This document shows, piece by piece, positions 9,847 through 18,431 of a stretch of DNA of 64,000 nucleotides. This DNA is from Nocardioides sambongensis (GTDB lineage Bacteria; Actinomycetota; Actinomycetes; Propionibacteriales; Nocardioidaceae): contig NZ_CP041091.1 in the NCBI RefSeq assembly GCF_006494815.1, positions 3,176,501 to 3,240,500 on the forward strand. Reading direction: 5' to 3'. The position numbers and the translations under genes are program-made. A model generated the notes under the pieces. It did no database searches. It was not told the DNA's origin and saw nothing but the letters and a program-made list of their open reading frames with translations. How positions within the stretch are numbered: the first letter of the stretch is position 1; the number at the start of each line of letters is the position of its first letter.

Positions 9847-11150
9847 CGGAGGCTCTCCTTCTCGGCCCGGGCGACCCAGGCGGCGCTGGTGCGGAGGTTG
9901 ACCTGGGCCATCAGCCCGGAGTGCTGCTGGGCGCGGAGCTCGAAGGTGCTGCGGTAGCACTCGCGCGCTGCGGGGTCGGTGCGGTCGGCGAGGAACGCCC
10001 ACTCGGCCAGGTGGCAGGCCAGGCGGAGGTCCTCGGGCCGGCCGGTGGCGACCAGGGCGTCCACCCGGGCGCGGAGCGCGCCGACACCGCCGGCCAGCCG
10101 AGCCACCTCGGCCGCCTGCTCGTCCTGGGAGGCGGGCAGCAGGTGCGAGGGGTAGCCGTCCCACCAGCCGCTGTAGCGGCGGATCACGTTGCGGCAGATG
10201 AACTCGGGCTGGTCGTAGAGCGGGGCGAGACGCGGGTGGTCGCGCAGCTCGGCCGGGATCTCCAGGGTGGCCACGATGGTGTCGGGCAGCACGCCGGCGT
10301 TGAGGCCGGCGATCGCATGGTCGACGATGATCCGCAGATAGCGCGCCATCGCGTCGAGCTCGTCGGCGATCGCCGCCTCGTCGGTGACCGGGTCGCCGTG
10401 GCCGGGGATGATCGCGGCCGGTCGGAGCGCGGCCATCCGGTCGGCGGCGTCGGCCCACTCCTCGGCGTAGCGCTGCACCTTCTTCGGGTTGCCGGCATTG
10501 GGCAGGTAGCCGGTGATCAGGTCACCGGCCGCGATCGTGCGTCTCTGCGGCGCCCACACCCAGGTGGCGTCGTCGGTCTCGCCCTTGCCGTGGACCAGCT
10601 CGAAGGTCTCGCCGCCGAGGGTGATCTCGAGACTGTCGTCGAAGAGCACCGTGGGCCAGACGACCTGGTCGTCGTCACGGAACCAGGTGCGTCCCTCGGC
10701 GTCGCGGCGCTGCCCGTTGATCAGGCCGTTGAGGCCGGAGGTGCGCTGGTAGCGGCGCAGGTGCTCGGGGAGGTTGCGGTGGGCGTAGACCTCAGGCGTC
10801 TCGCCGGCCTCGAGGAAGGACCAGAGGCCGAAGGCATGGTCGCTGTGCGCGTGGGTGTAGACCACCGCGCGGAGCGGCTTGTCGCTGAGCCGGCGGACCG
10901 TCTCGAGCAGTGCCGGACCGTCCCCGGCGCATCCGCAGTCGACCAGGAGCAACCCCTCGTCGGTCTCGAACAACGCGACGTTGACCATGCCCGGCTGGAT
11001 CCACCAGGTGCGCGGGGCGACCTCGACGACGCCGGGCTCGTGGCCGGAGTCGGCGGTCCGGTCGAAGATGTGCAGCGCCTGGTGCGCGCTGAAGCGCCCG
11101 AAGGCCGCGGTGGCGCTGGCGCGCTGCTGCTCGGGGAAGGTGGCGGTCAC
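9843..11150 (-). CDS. Metallo-beta-lactamase-fold alkylsulfatase-like hydrolase
   Basis: 435-residue protein with the MBL zinc motif THAHSDH (His100, His102, Asp104, His105) and later zinc ligands in HGKGETDDA and IIPGHGDP. The C-terminal part (GYPSHLLPASQDEQAAEVARL) resembles the dimerisation domain of SdsA1-type linear alkylsulfatases, though the whole is shorter than SdsA1. A role in cleaving alkyl or related sulfate esters is an inference from the fold and from the adjoining sulfatase. It is the first gene of a two-gene operon and is divergent from the TetR gene across a clear operator. Confidence 0.75.
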   Translation of the reverse strand: MTATFPEQQRASATAAFGRFSAHQALHIFDRTADSGHEPGVVEVAPRTWWIQPGMVNVALFETDEGLLLVDCGCAGDGPALLETVRRLSDKPLRAVVYTHAHSDHAFGLWSFLEAGETPEVYAHRNLPEHLRRYQRTSGLNGLINGQRRDAEGRTWFRDDDQVVWPTVLFDDSLEITLGGETFELVHGKGETDDATWVWAPQRRTIAAGDLITGYLPNAGNPKKVQRYAEEWADAADRMAALRPAAIIPGHGDPVTDEAAIADELDAMARYLRIIVDHAIAGLNAGVLPDTIVATLEIPAELRDHPRLAPLYDQPEFICRNVIRRYSGWWDGYPSHLLPASQDEQAAEVARLAGGVGALRARVDALVATGRPEDLRLACHLAEWAFLADRTDPAARECYRSTFELRAQQHSGLMAQVNLRTSAAWVARAEKESLR

Positions 11151-11169
11151 GGGGACTCCTGTTCGACGG

Positions 11170-11217
11170 TTTAAGTCAGATGGCGTAACAGGACTGTTCT
11201 AAGCCGCATGACTTAAA
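11170..11217. promoter_or_regulatory. Operator between the sulfatase operon and its TetR regulator
   Basis: TTTAAGTCA at 11170-11178 is repeated as its exact complement TGACTTAAA at 11209-11217. Between them is a central imperfect palindrome AACAG-GA-CTGTT near 11188-11199, so the whole 48-bp element is close to two-fold symmetric. It sits between the start codons of the divergent MBL and TetR genes and is AT-rich against its surroundings. Autoregulation and control of the sulfatase operon are inferred. Confidence 0.75.
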
Positions 11218-11871
11218 GTGTCAACCGTGAGTCCCGAACCGAGCACCGCGGCGCGCGATCGTGCACGCGGCCGCACCGAGCGCACCCGTGCCGCCCTCGT
11301 CGACACCGCCGAGCGGATGATCGCCGAGCGCGGCACCGCGGTCTCCCTGCGCGAGATCAGCAGTGCCGCCGGACAGCGCAACCACTCGGCCGCGCAGTAC
11401 CACTTCGGGTCCCGGGAGGGGCTCGTGACGGCGGTGATCCGGCACCGGTCGGCGCCGATCGACACCCGCCGACGCGAGCTGCTCGAACAGGTGGCGCCGG
11501 GCAGCGGGCCGGCCCGGGTGACGGCGCTCGTCGCGGTGCTGGTGCAGCCGTGGGTCGACGTACTCGCGGACTCCGACGGGGACTCGTGCTACCTGCGGTT
11601 CCTGGCGCAGGTGCTCGACGACCCGGACCTGCGGGTGGCGCTGGGCGGGCAGCACGAGGGGCCGGACGCGGTCCGCGAGGTCAACGAGGAGCTGGCGAGA
11701 CTGCTCGCACACCTGCCCGCCCGGGAGCAGGCGCGACGGATCGCCTGGGCGTCGGCGGTGGCACTGCGGCTGCTCGCGCACGAGGAGCGGCGCGGCACCA
11801 CCGATGCTGCGGCGCTCCGGACGGCCGGCGACGACCTGGTGCGGATGCTGACCGCGCTGCTGGCCGGCTGA
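11218..11871 (+). CDS. TetR-family transcriptional regulator
   Basis: 217-residue regulator. The N-terminal helix-turn-helix runs from about residue 22 to 68 (TRAALVDTAERMIAERG, then the recognition region around NHSAAQYHFGSREGL). The rest is a helical ligand-binding domain. It is divergent from the two sulfatase genes and shares the operator at 11170-11217 with them. GTG at 11218 directly follows the operator half-site; GTG at 11227 is an alternative, and neither has a clear ribosome site, so the mRNA may be leaderless. A sulfated or desulfated ligand is a guess. Confidence 0.85.
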   Translation: MSTVSPEPSTAARDRARGRTERTRAALVDTAERMIAERGTAVSLREISSAAGQRNHSAAQYHFGSREGLVTAVIRHRSAPIDTRRRELLEQVAPGSGPARVTALVAVLVQPWVDVLADSDGDSCYLRFLAQVLDDPDLRVALGGQHEGPDAVREVNEELARLLAHLPAREQARRIAWASAVALRLLAHEERRGTTDAAALRTAGDDLVRMLTALLAG

Positions 11872-11892
11872 CGCCGCGGGGCGGGACGCGAA

Positions 11893-12669
11893 TCAGCCGA
11901 AGAAGGCCTGCCCGCCGTCCAGCGGGATGGTCGCGCCGGTCAGGTATCGCATGTCCGGTCCGACCAGGGCCACCACGGCGCGACCGATGTCGTCCTCGCA
12001 GTCGCCGATCCGCTTCATCGGGATGGAGGCGACGAACTCCTCGGCCTCCTCCGGGTTGGTCTCGGTCCACCACTTCAGCCCCGGCGAGAGGGCGTGCGGG
12101 GCGATCGCGTTGACCCGGATGCCGTCGGGCGCCCACTCCACCGCGGCGGTGCGGGAGAGCGACTTCAGCGCCATCTTCGCCGAGGCGTAGGCGCCGTAGG
12201 TGCGCGCGTCCCAGCGCACCATCGCCGAGGTGACCAGGTTGACGATGGAGGCGTCGCCGGTCGCCTTGAGGTGCGGGTGTGCCGCCTTCATGAACGAGAA
12301 CGCCGCGAACGGGCCGGTGCGATAGCCCTTCTGGAAGGCACGGTCGCTCAGCTCCAGCAGCGGCCCGTGCGCGCCCGCCCAGGCGTTGTTGACCAGGATG
12401 TCGAGGCGACCGAACCGCTCGACGACGGCCTCCACGACGCCGGGGATCGCCTCGGTGTCGGAGACGTCGCAGGCGAAGGCCGCGGCCTCGGCGCCGCGCT
12501 CGCCGATGAGCCGGCAGGTCTCCTCGAGCTTGGACTCGGTCCGCCCGAGCACCGCGATCGCGACGCCCTCGCCGGCCAACGCCAGCGCGATGCCCTGTCC
12601 CACACCCTGACCGGCACCGGTCACCAGCGCGACGCGGCCGGCGAGAGGACGGGACGGGACAGCGTTCAT
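11893..12669 (-). CDS. Short-chain dehydrogenase/reductase
   Basis: 258-residue classical SDR. The cofactor motif is TGAGQGVGQG near residues 17-26, the NNAWAG motif follows near 94, and the catalytic YxxxK reads YGAYASAK. The C-terminus ends in DGGQAFFG. The NAG motif is replaced by NAW, which is unusual but occurs in some SDRs. It starts at ATG with GAGGAG seven bases upstream. It is divergent from the acyl-CoA ligase gene across a region with two TGAGCGGTA elements. Substrate unknown; the position at the edge of the steroid-type cluster suggests a hydroxy/keto intermediate. Confidence 0.85.
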   Translation of the reverse strand: MNAVPSRPLAGRVALVTGAGQGVGQGIALALAGEGVAIAVLGRTESKLEETCRLIGERGAEAAAFACDVSDTEAIPGVVEAVVERFGRLDILVNNAWAGAHGPLLELSDRAFQKGYRTGPFAAFSFMKAAHPHLKATGDASIVNLVTSAMVRWDARTYGAYASAKMALKSLSRTAAVEWAPDGIRVNAIAPHALSPGLKWWTETNPEEAEEFVASIPMKRIGDCEDDIGRAVVALVGPDMRYLTGATIPLDGGQAFFG

Positions 12670-12781
12670 CGGTTGCTCCTCGACAGGGTGGGGACGCCGG
12701 TCGGGACGAGCCGGCGTGAGCGGTACGACGACCGCCGGGTGCCCCACCTTGGCCGGACACCCCCGGGGTGGGCCCCGACGG

Positions 12782-12796
12782 TCCCGCTGAGCGGTA
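12782..12796. promoter_or_regulatory. Cluster motif site a (TCCCGCTGAGCGGTA)
   Basis: This site differs from the consensus TYCCGNTCASCGGGA at two positions and contains the perfect inverted repeat CCGCT-G-AGCGG. It lies 66 bases before the ligase start. A second copy of its right half, TGAGCGGTA, is at 12717-12725, nearer the SDR start. Found by eye. Confidence 0.4.
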
Positions 12797-12861
12797 TCCG
12801 GCGCGATGCGGTCGAGGGCGCCCCGGTGAGACTGGGACCACACCCGCACCGAAGGAGTTCC

Positions 12862-14520
12862 ATGACCATGACCAGTGACGACCAGGCGACCGACCCGCGG
12901 GCCGCCGCGGCGGCCGTGATGAACGGCCTGGTGGGTCCCGGCGGCCCCTTCGCGATGGAGCCGGCCGATGTGCTCGGCGCGAAGATCCCGGTCTTCGTCA
13001 ACCGGCGCAGGGCCCTGCACGAGCTGCTGGCCGAGTCGCTGGACAACGCCGACCGCGTGTACATCGCCTCTGCCGACGAGCGGATCACCTTCGCCGAGCA
13101 CGCGCGCCAGGTCTCCTCCCTGGCCGAGCAGCTGCGCACCCGCTATGACATCCGGCCGGGCGACCGGGTCGCGATCAACGGCGCCAACACCGCGGCATGG
13201 ATCACCACCTTCTGGGCGACCGTCTCGATCGGGGCGATCGCGGTGGCGTTCAACGCCTGGTGGTCGCCGAGCGAGACCGCCTACGGGCTGGAGCACTCCA
13301 CGCCGAAGCTGCTGGTGGTCGACGCGAAGCGCGCCGCGGCCCTGCCGGAGACCGATGTCCCGGTGCTCACCTTCGACACCGACATCCCGGCGCTGGCCGC
13401 CGCGAACCCCGAGGCCCCGCTGCCGAGCGCGGCGGTCGCCGAGGACGACCCGGCGGTGATCATCTACACCTCCGGCACCTCGGGCCGGCCGAAGGGCGCG
13501 GTGCACAGCCACGGCAACCTGCTCGCGGTCACCGAGTACCACCGGATGAACGACGCGCTCATCGCGGCGTTCGGCGATCCCACGGACCCGCGCGACCGCA
13601 CCTACCTGCTGGTGATGCCGCTGTTCCACATCGGCAGCCTGCACAACCTGGTGGTGCCGCGCCTGGCGACCGGCTCCAAGATCGCGCTGCACCTCGGCGG
13701 CTTCGACGTCGACCGGGTGATGAGCCTGGTCGAGAAGGAGCGGGTGACCAACTGGGGCGCGGTGCCGACCATGGCGCGGCGGCTGCTCGAGCACCCCGAC
13801 CTGGGCCGCTACGACAGCAGCTCGCTGAAGGCGTTCGCCCTGGCCTCGGCGCCGTCCACCCCGGAGTTCCACGAGAAGCTCCGCAACGGTCTGCCGTTCG
13901 CCGCCGGCCTGGCCAACAGCTATGGCCTGACCGAGACCTGCACCGCGGTCGCGGTGGCGACGCCGATGGACCTGGCCGAGAAGCCGGACACCCTGGGACG
14001 CCCCATCATCGGCGTGCAGATCGAGGTCCGCGACGCCGTCGGCAACCCGGTCGCCGCCGGGGTCGAGGGCGAGATCTGCGTGCGCAGCCCCTACACGATG
14101 ATCGGCTACTGGAACGACCCGGACGCGACCGCGCAGACTGTCCGCGACGATCGCTGGCTGCACACCGGCGACATCGGCATGCTCGACGAGCAGGGCCGGG
14201 TGTCGCTGGCGTCGCGCCGTTCGGACCTGATCATCCGCGGGGGCGAGAACGTCTACCCCGCCGAGATCGAGGGCGCGCTGATCGAGCACCCCGACGTCGC
14301 GGAGGCGCTGGTGCTCGGCATCCCGGACGAGGACCTGGGCCAGTCCGTGGCCGCCGTCGTCGTGCCGCGCGCCGGGCACCAGGTCGCCGAGGCGGACCTG
14401 ACGGCCTACCTGCGCGAGCGGCTGGCCTACTTCAAGGTGCCCACGCAGTGGCGGTTCCAGGCGGAGCCGCTGCCGCGCAACGCGACCGGCAAGGTGAAGC
14501 GGGCCGAGGTCAGCGCCTGA
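12862..14520 (+). CDS. AMP-dependent acyl-CoA synthetase (class I adenylate-forming enzyme)
   Basis: 552-residue ligase that would activate a carboxylic acid to its CoA thioester via an acyl-adenylate. Motif A5-type IIYTSGTSGRPKG is near residue 200, NSYGLTET near 353, the LHTGDIG motif near 433, and the terminal lysine motif PRNATGKVKR is present. It starts at ATG with AAGGAG five bases upstream; the long extension upstream in the same frame is antisense to the SDR and is not coding. In context it could activate a steroid side-chain or ring-degradation acid, but the substrate is not readable from sequence. Confidence 0.9.
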   Translation: MTMTSDDQATDPRAAAAAVMNGLVGPGGPFAMEPADVLGAKIPVFVNRRRALHELLAESLDNADRVYIASADERITFAEHARQVSSLAEQLRTRYDIRPGDRVAINGANTAAWITTFWATVSIGAIAVAFNAWWSPSETAYGLEHSTPKLLVVDAKRAAALPETDVPVLTFDTDIPALAAANPEAPLPSAAVAEDDPAVIIYTSGTSGRPKGAVHSHGNLLAVTEYHRMNDALIAAFGDPTDPRDRTYLLVMPLFHIGSLHNLVVPRLATGSKIALHLGGFDVDRVMSLVEKERVTNWGAVPTMARRLLEHPDLGRYDSSSLKAFALASAPSTPEFHEKLRNGLPFAAGLANSYGLTETCTAVAVATPMDLAEKPDTLGRPIIGVQIEVRDAVGNPVAAGVEGEICVRSPYTMIGYWNDPDATAQTVRDDRWLHTGDIGMLDEQGRVSLASRRSDLIIRGGENVYPAEIEGALIEHPDVAEALVLGIPDEDLGQSVAAVVVPRAGHQVAEADLTAYLRERLAYFKVPTQWRFQAEPLPRNATGKVKRAEVSA

Positions 14521-14539
14521 CCGTCGGGGTGCCGCGTGG

Positions 14540-15960
14540 TCAGGGAGTGAGATCCCAGGTCTGGTGGCCGTGGGTGTGGAAGGCCTGCCCCATCGGGCTC
14601 CGCCAGAGGTAGTGGCCCGGGTCGTGCAGGTGGGTGTAGGTCCATCCGCCGGTGGTCTTCGCACGATGGTGGCTGCGACACAGGGCAGCGAGGTTGTCGC
14701 TGGAGGTCGCACCGCACCGAGGAGGTGGCTCCGGCTCGTCCGGCGCGGCGGGGTCGGGCGGGTCGTAGGGCACGGTGTGGTCGATGTCGGTGTGCCGCGC
14801 GGGTCGGGTGCAGTAGGGGAAGGCACAGACCCCGTCGCGCAGCACCACCTGCTCCCGGACCCGGGCGGGCACGGCGTAGCCGTTGCCGGTGAGCCCCGCT
14901 CGGGTGTCGATCACCGGCCTCACCCGCACCCGGGTGTCGGAGCTCTGGCACCACCCGACGACCTGCTCGGTCGCGACCAGCGTGGCGGGTCCCCGGCCGT
15001 GGGTGACCTCGGCCCACTGGGTGCTGTCGAGGTGACCGGTCGCGTCGGCGTGCAGGTGGACATAGACCACCAGGGAGCGGGACGCACGCGGCGGGCCCGG
15101 CGCGGCATCGGTAGCGGACAGCGGCGCCTCACCGCGCGCCAGCATCCCGAGGGCGGCCGCACGCCGCTCGTCCACGGTGTCGGGAGATCCGGCGGCCCGG
15201 AGCTGCTCGGCCAGCGCGGCGACTGCTTGGTCGAGCGCGGCTGCGTCAGCGCGGTCCAACGTCGCGTCGAGGTGGATGAGGCCGTCGAGCCCGTCGACTC
15301 CGGCGATGGGGGCGTCGGTGAGACGGATGTCGACGTGCCGGGACGGGAGCCGTGCCAGGCGGCGCTCCTCGGCAGCGTCGGGGTCGAAGGTGGCCAGCGC
15401 CTGCTCGACCAGACGATCCAGCTGGGCCGGGCCGACGCTGTCGGCGTAGGGCGCGACCTGCCGGTCGACCCAGGTCGCGCCGTCCGGCGGCAGCGCGTGC
15501 GTGGCCTGGGCGATCCGCCGGGCGCGCCAGGCCAGGATGTCTCCGGCGACGACGCGGGCATAGGTCCGCGGCAGTCGGTATCGCAGCTCGATGGCATCGC
15601 AGAGATAGGCACGACCCGACCGGGTCGAGACTCCGAGGGCGGCGGCGAGCTCGGTCACGGCGAACTCCGCCACGGCCGGGGCACCTTCGCCCCGAGCGGC
15701 AGCTCCTGCTCGTGCCAGGAGTCCGCAGGACCGACGATGGTGTCGCAGGAGTGGATCGCGGCCCACTCGACACACGCGATCAACTTGTCCCGCGCCGCGG
15801 CCTCCTCCGATCGCCGCGCGGACCGGACCCGGTCCAGCACGTCGGGCGCGGACAGCGTCGCTGCCTCGACGTCTGACCCTGCCTCGACGTCTGACGCTGC
15901 CTCGACGTCGGCCATCACGTCGGCCTGTCGCATCCGGGACCACCACCCTCCGATGGGCAT
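14540..15960 (-). CDS. DUF222 domain HNH endonuclease (frameshifted)
   Basis: Member of the actinobacterial DUF222-HNH (13E12-like) family. The N-terminal helical DUF222 part leads to a C-terminal HNH nuclease: CAFPYCTRP, then DIDHTVPYD, then DNLAALCRSHHRAKT. The frame is broken at the C run 15690-15693; one added base joins EQELPLG to GEGAPAVAEF and gives about 473 residues. The start is uncertain: ATG at 15960 or GTG at 15984, neither with a clear ribosome site. The family is abundant and repeated in actinobacteria; its biological role is unsettled. A second member lies at 35502-36794. Confidence 0.75.
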
Positions 15961-16109
15961 CACTGTGCCAACACCGTCCGACACATTCCGGGTGTGGCGG
16001 TGTGCGCATCACCGTCGCGTCACGCGGGAGTCCAGCACTACGTTGTCGGCATGCAGGTGGTGTTCCCTCGACGTCGGTGGGTCGATGTCGAGCGAGTGGA
16101 GCCGGCCCG

Positions 16110-16149
16110 AGCGCGCCTGACTTCTCAGCGCGCCTGACGTCTCAGCGCG
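16110..16149. repeat. 17-bp tandem repeat
   Basis: AGCGCGCCTGACTTCTC at 16110-16126 is followed directly by a one-mismatch copy at 16127-16143 and the first six bases of a third. It overlaps the stop of the downstream thioesterase. Confidence 0.6.
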
Positions 16150-16752
16150 GTCGATCCACGAACGCGTCGATGAACAACCCGTCGGCGGAGACGCAGACCT
16201 CGCCGTCGACGGTGATCTCCCCGGTGGTCTTGATCTTGCGGCCGCTGAAGGAGACCTGCCGGGCGGCGACGGTGAGCTCGCGGAAGAGCGGCGTGACCCG
16301 GTGGTAGCGCAGGGTGAGGGTGCCGGTCATCCCGGCAGGCCCCGGCCCCAGTCGTTGGCGACGCCGAGGGCGTGGTCGAGGAGCAGCGCCGAGATGCCAC
16401 CGTGCACGCAGCCGGGCGGGCCCTGGTAGGGCAGGCCGAGGGTGACGGTGCCGCGCACCGAGCCGTCCGGCAGCCCGCCGAGGTGCAGGGGCGGCGCGAT
16501 CGCGTTCTCCGGGCCGGTGACCGGGTCGTGGCGGGTGACGCCCTCGCCGCGCCACATGTCGACCAGCCGCTCCTCACGGTCGGGGGCGTGCTCGGCCAGG
16601 TGGCCGGTGATCTCGTCGAGCCGCTCGGCGACCTGCACCATCTCCGCAGCACTGTTGCCGCCGGCGTGCAGCAGCGCCTCGATCACCCGGCGCGCGGCCG
16701 CCACGGCGGCGTCGACGCCGGCGTTCTCGGGCAGCGCGGTGAGCGGCTCCAT
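16142..16752 (-). CDS. PaaI/hotdog-fold thioesterase (frameshifted)
   Basis: A 4HBT-type acyl-CoA thioesterase. The catalytic-region motif CVHGGISALLLDHALG is near residue 115 and the core strand region TGTLTLRYHRVTPL follows. The frame breaks in the GGG run just before 16330: GLPG stops, while MTGTLTLRYHRV continues in the next frame. One added G gives an unbroken 203-residue protein. The apparent ATGA overlap of two short frames is therefore probably an artefact. It starts 17 bases after the SDR stop and is likely in that operon, where it would release a free acid from a CoA ester. Confidence 0.75.
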
Positions 16753-16768
16753 CGGGTCCGTCCCGGGC

Positions 16769-17545
16769 TCAGTAGTGGTCGGCCGGGCGAAGTGAGGTCT
16801 CGGCGCCGCCGTCGACGTACACGACCTGGCCGGTGACGTGGGTGGTGGTGCCGGCGACCAGGAAGCCGATCACCCGGGCGATGTCGTCGGCGCCGGCGTA
16901 GCCGTGCAGTGGCATCGGCACCGCCTGGTCCATCACCGCCTTCATCCTCGGGTCCGCGAACAGGCCCTCCGACATCGGGGTGCGCACCACGCCGGGGGCG
17001 ACCACGTTGATCGCGATGCCCGCCTCGGCCCACCCGGGAGCGACGGCGGTACGACGCGCCCACCGCGCGACCGCGGCCTTGGACGAGGAGTAGAGCTGGT
17101 GTCCGAGGCCGGCGGCCATCGTCCTCTCGGCGGCCTGGCGGGCCGCGTCCTCGTCACCGTCGAGGCAGGCGGCGACGATCGCGTCGTCGTACGGCTGGGT
17201 GCCGGAGATCGAGCCGACCAGCACCACCCGCGGCGCCTCGGAGCGCTGCAGCAGCGGCTGCAGGCCCTCCACCAGGACCGTGGTGCCGAAGAAGTTGACG
17301 GGCACCACCAGCGGGCTGGCGTCGGAGAGGCCGGCGCAGGTGACCACCCCGTCGACCACTCCGCCGCCGGCCTCGGTGACCGCGGCGATCGCGGCCGCCC
17401 GGCCCTGTGCGGTGGCCAGGTCGGCGTCGATGTCGCTGCCGCGCAGGTCCACCCCGATCACCCGGTCGCCGGCCTCGGTGAGCTGGCGGGTGAGGGCTGC
17501 GCCGATGCCGGAGGCGGCGCCGGTGACGACGATGGTGCGGGACAT
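16769..17545 (-). CDS. SDR similar to 3-alpha-hydroxysteroid dehydrogenase/carbonyl reductase
   Basis: 258-residue SDR starting at ATG with AAGGAGAT just upstream. It has TGAASGIGAAL at residues 8-18, VDLRGSDIDADLATAQGR, CAGLS, the VPVNFFGTT segment, catalytic YSSSKAAV and the tail VDGGAETSLRP. From memory this layout, including the short DLxTAxGR stretch, the NxFG segment and the RP tail, matches Comamonas testosteroni HsdA-type 3-alpha-HSD. A role in oxidising or reducing a steroid 3-hydroxy/keto group is inferred from that resemblance and from the kshA/hsaA neighbours. It lies between the SDR at 17597 and the thioesterase. Confidence 0.75.
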   Translation of the reverse strand: MSRTIVVTGAASGIGAALTRQLTEAGDRVIGVDLRGSDIDADLATAQGRAAAIAAVTEAGGGVVDGVVTCAGLSDASPLVVPVNFFGTTVLVEGLQPLLQRSEAPRVVLVGSISGTQPYDDAIVAACLDGDEDAARQAAERTMAAGLGHQLYSSSKAAVARWARRTAVAPGWAEAGIAINVVAPGVVRTPMSEGLFADPRMKAVMDQAVPMPLHGYAGADDIARVIGFLVAGTTTHVTGQVVYVDGGAETSLRPADHY

Positions 17546-17596
17546 GGGATCTCCTTGCGGGACTGCTCTGGGAACGGGCGGGGTGTCGGTGGGGCG

Positions 17597-18343
17597 TCAG
17601 ATCCGGGAGCCGCCGTCGACCCGCAGCTCGACACCGGTCATGTACGACGCGTCGCGGGAAGCGGCGTACGCGATCGTCCCGGCGATCTGCTCGGGCTCGG
17701 CGGCGCCCATCGGCGAGACGATCCGGCCGTAGTAGCGCATGTCCAGGTCACCGGGGACGCTGCCGGCGGTGAGCGGCGTGGCCACCTGGCCGGGCGAGAC
17801 GGCGAGGACCCGGATGCCGCGGCCGACGACCTCGGCCGCGAGGCTGAGCGTGAAGCCGAGCACCGCGCCCTTGGAGGCCGCGTAGGCGGTCATGTAGGGG
17901 TTGCCCTGGGTGGCCGCGGCGGAGGCGACGTTGACGATCACGCCGCCCTGGTCGGGCAGGTGGCGCAGGGCCTCCCGGCAGAACAGCGCGGTGCCGACCA
18001 GGTTGACCTCGTAGACGGAGCGGAGGTCCTCGACCGAGAGCGTGGCGATCGGGGTGGTGCGGTGGGTGCCGGCCACGTTGACCAGTACGTCGATGCCGCC
18101 GAGCCGGTCGACCGCGGCATCGACGGCGCCGGCCACCGCGGCCTCGTCGGTGATGTCGGCGAGACCGGTGACGATCCGGCCGGGCATCCCCGCCGCGGAA
18201 CGGACCACCTCGTCCAGACCGTCGGCATCGCGGTCGACGCCGACGACGGCAGCTCCCTCACCGGCCAGTCGCAGCGCGGTGGCGCGGCCGATACCGGACG
18301 CGGCACCGGTGAGCAGGACGTTGGTGCCGCTGAACCTGAGCAT
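17597..18343 (-). CDS. Short-chain dehydrogenase/reductase
   Basis: 248-residue classical SDR with TGAASGIGRA at residues 12-21, the NVAG variant of the NNAG motif, catalytic YAASKGAV and the end VDGGSRI. It is first in a minus-strand operon of SDR, 3-alpha-HSD-like SDR and thioesterase. Site b (18387-18401) begins exactly 44 bases upstream of its ATG, and a TACGTT element that could be a -10 box lies between. Probably a dehydrogenase for a hydroxy intermediate of the cluster's pathway. Confidence 0.85.
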   Translation of the reverse strand: MLRFSGTNVLLTGAASGIGRATALRLAGEGAAVVGVDRDADGLDEVVRSAAGMPGRIVTGLADITDEAAVAGAVDAAVDRLGGIDVLVNVAGTHRTTPIATLSVEDLRSVYEVNLVGTALFCREALRHLPDQGGVIVNVASAAATQGNPYMTAYAASKGAVLGFTLSLAAEVVGRGIRVLAVSPGQVATPLTAGSVPGDLDMRYYGRIVSPMGAAEPEQIAGTIAYAASRDASYMTGVELRVDGGSRI

Positions 18344-18386
18344 GGGGCCGAACGTAGGCAGTCGCCGCAGAGCCGGCCCGGAGCGG

Positions 18387-18401
18387 TCCCGATCACCGGG
18401 A
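18387..18401. promoter_or_regulatory. Cluster motif site b (TCCCGATCACCGGGA)
   Basis: Full match to TYCCGNTCASCGGGA. Its inner edge is 44 bases from the SDR start at 18343, with a -10-like TACGTT about 30 bases further in. Confidence 0.55.
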
Positions 18402-18431
18402 GCCGGGCGTCAGCGCCGGCTCAGCGCCCGC

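Noticed and set aside
12094-12861. N-terminal extension of the acyl-CoA ligase frame
   Set aside because: It is antisense to the SDR gene, Arg/Gly-rich, and a good ribosome site directly precedes ATG 12862.
16125-16652. Two separate overlapping small thioesterase genes with ATGA coupling
   Set aside because: The halves are the two parts of one hotdog domain; one base restores a single frame.
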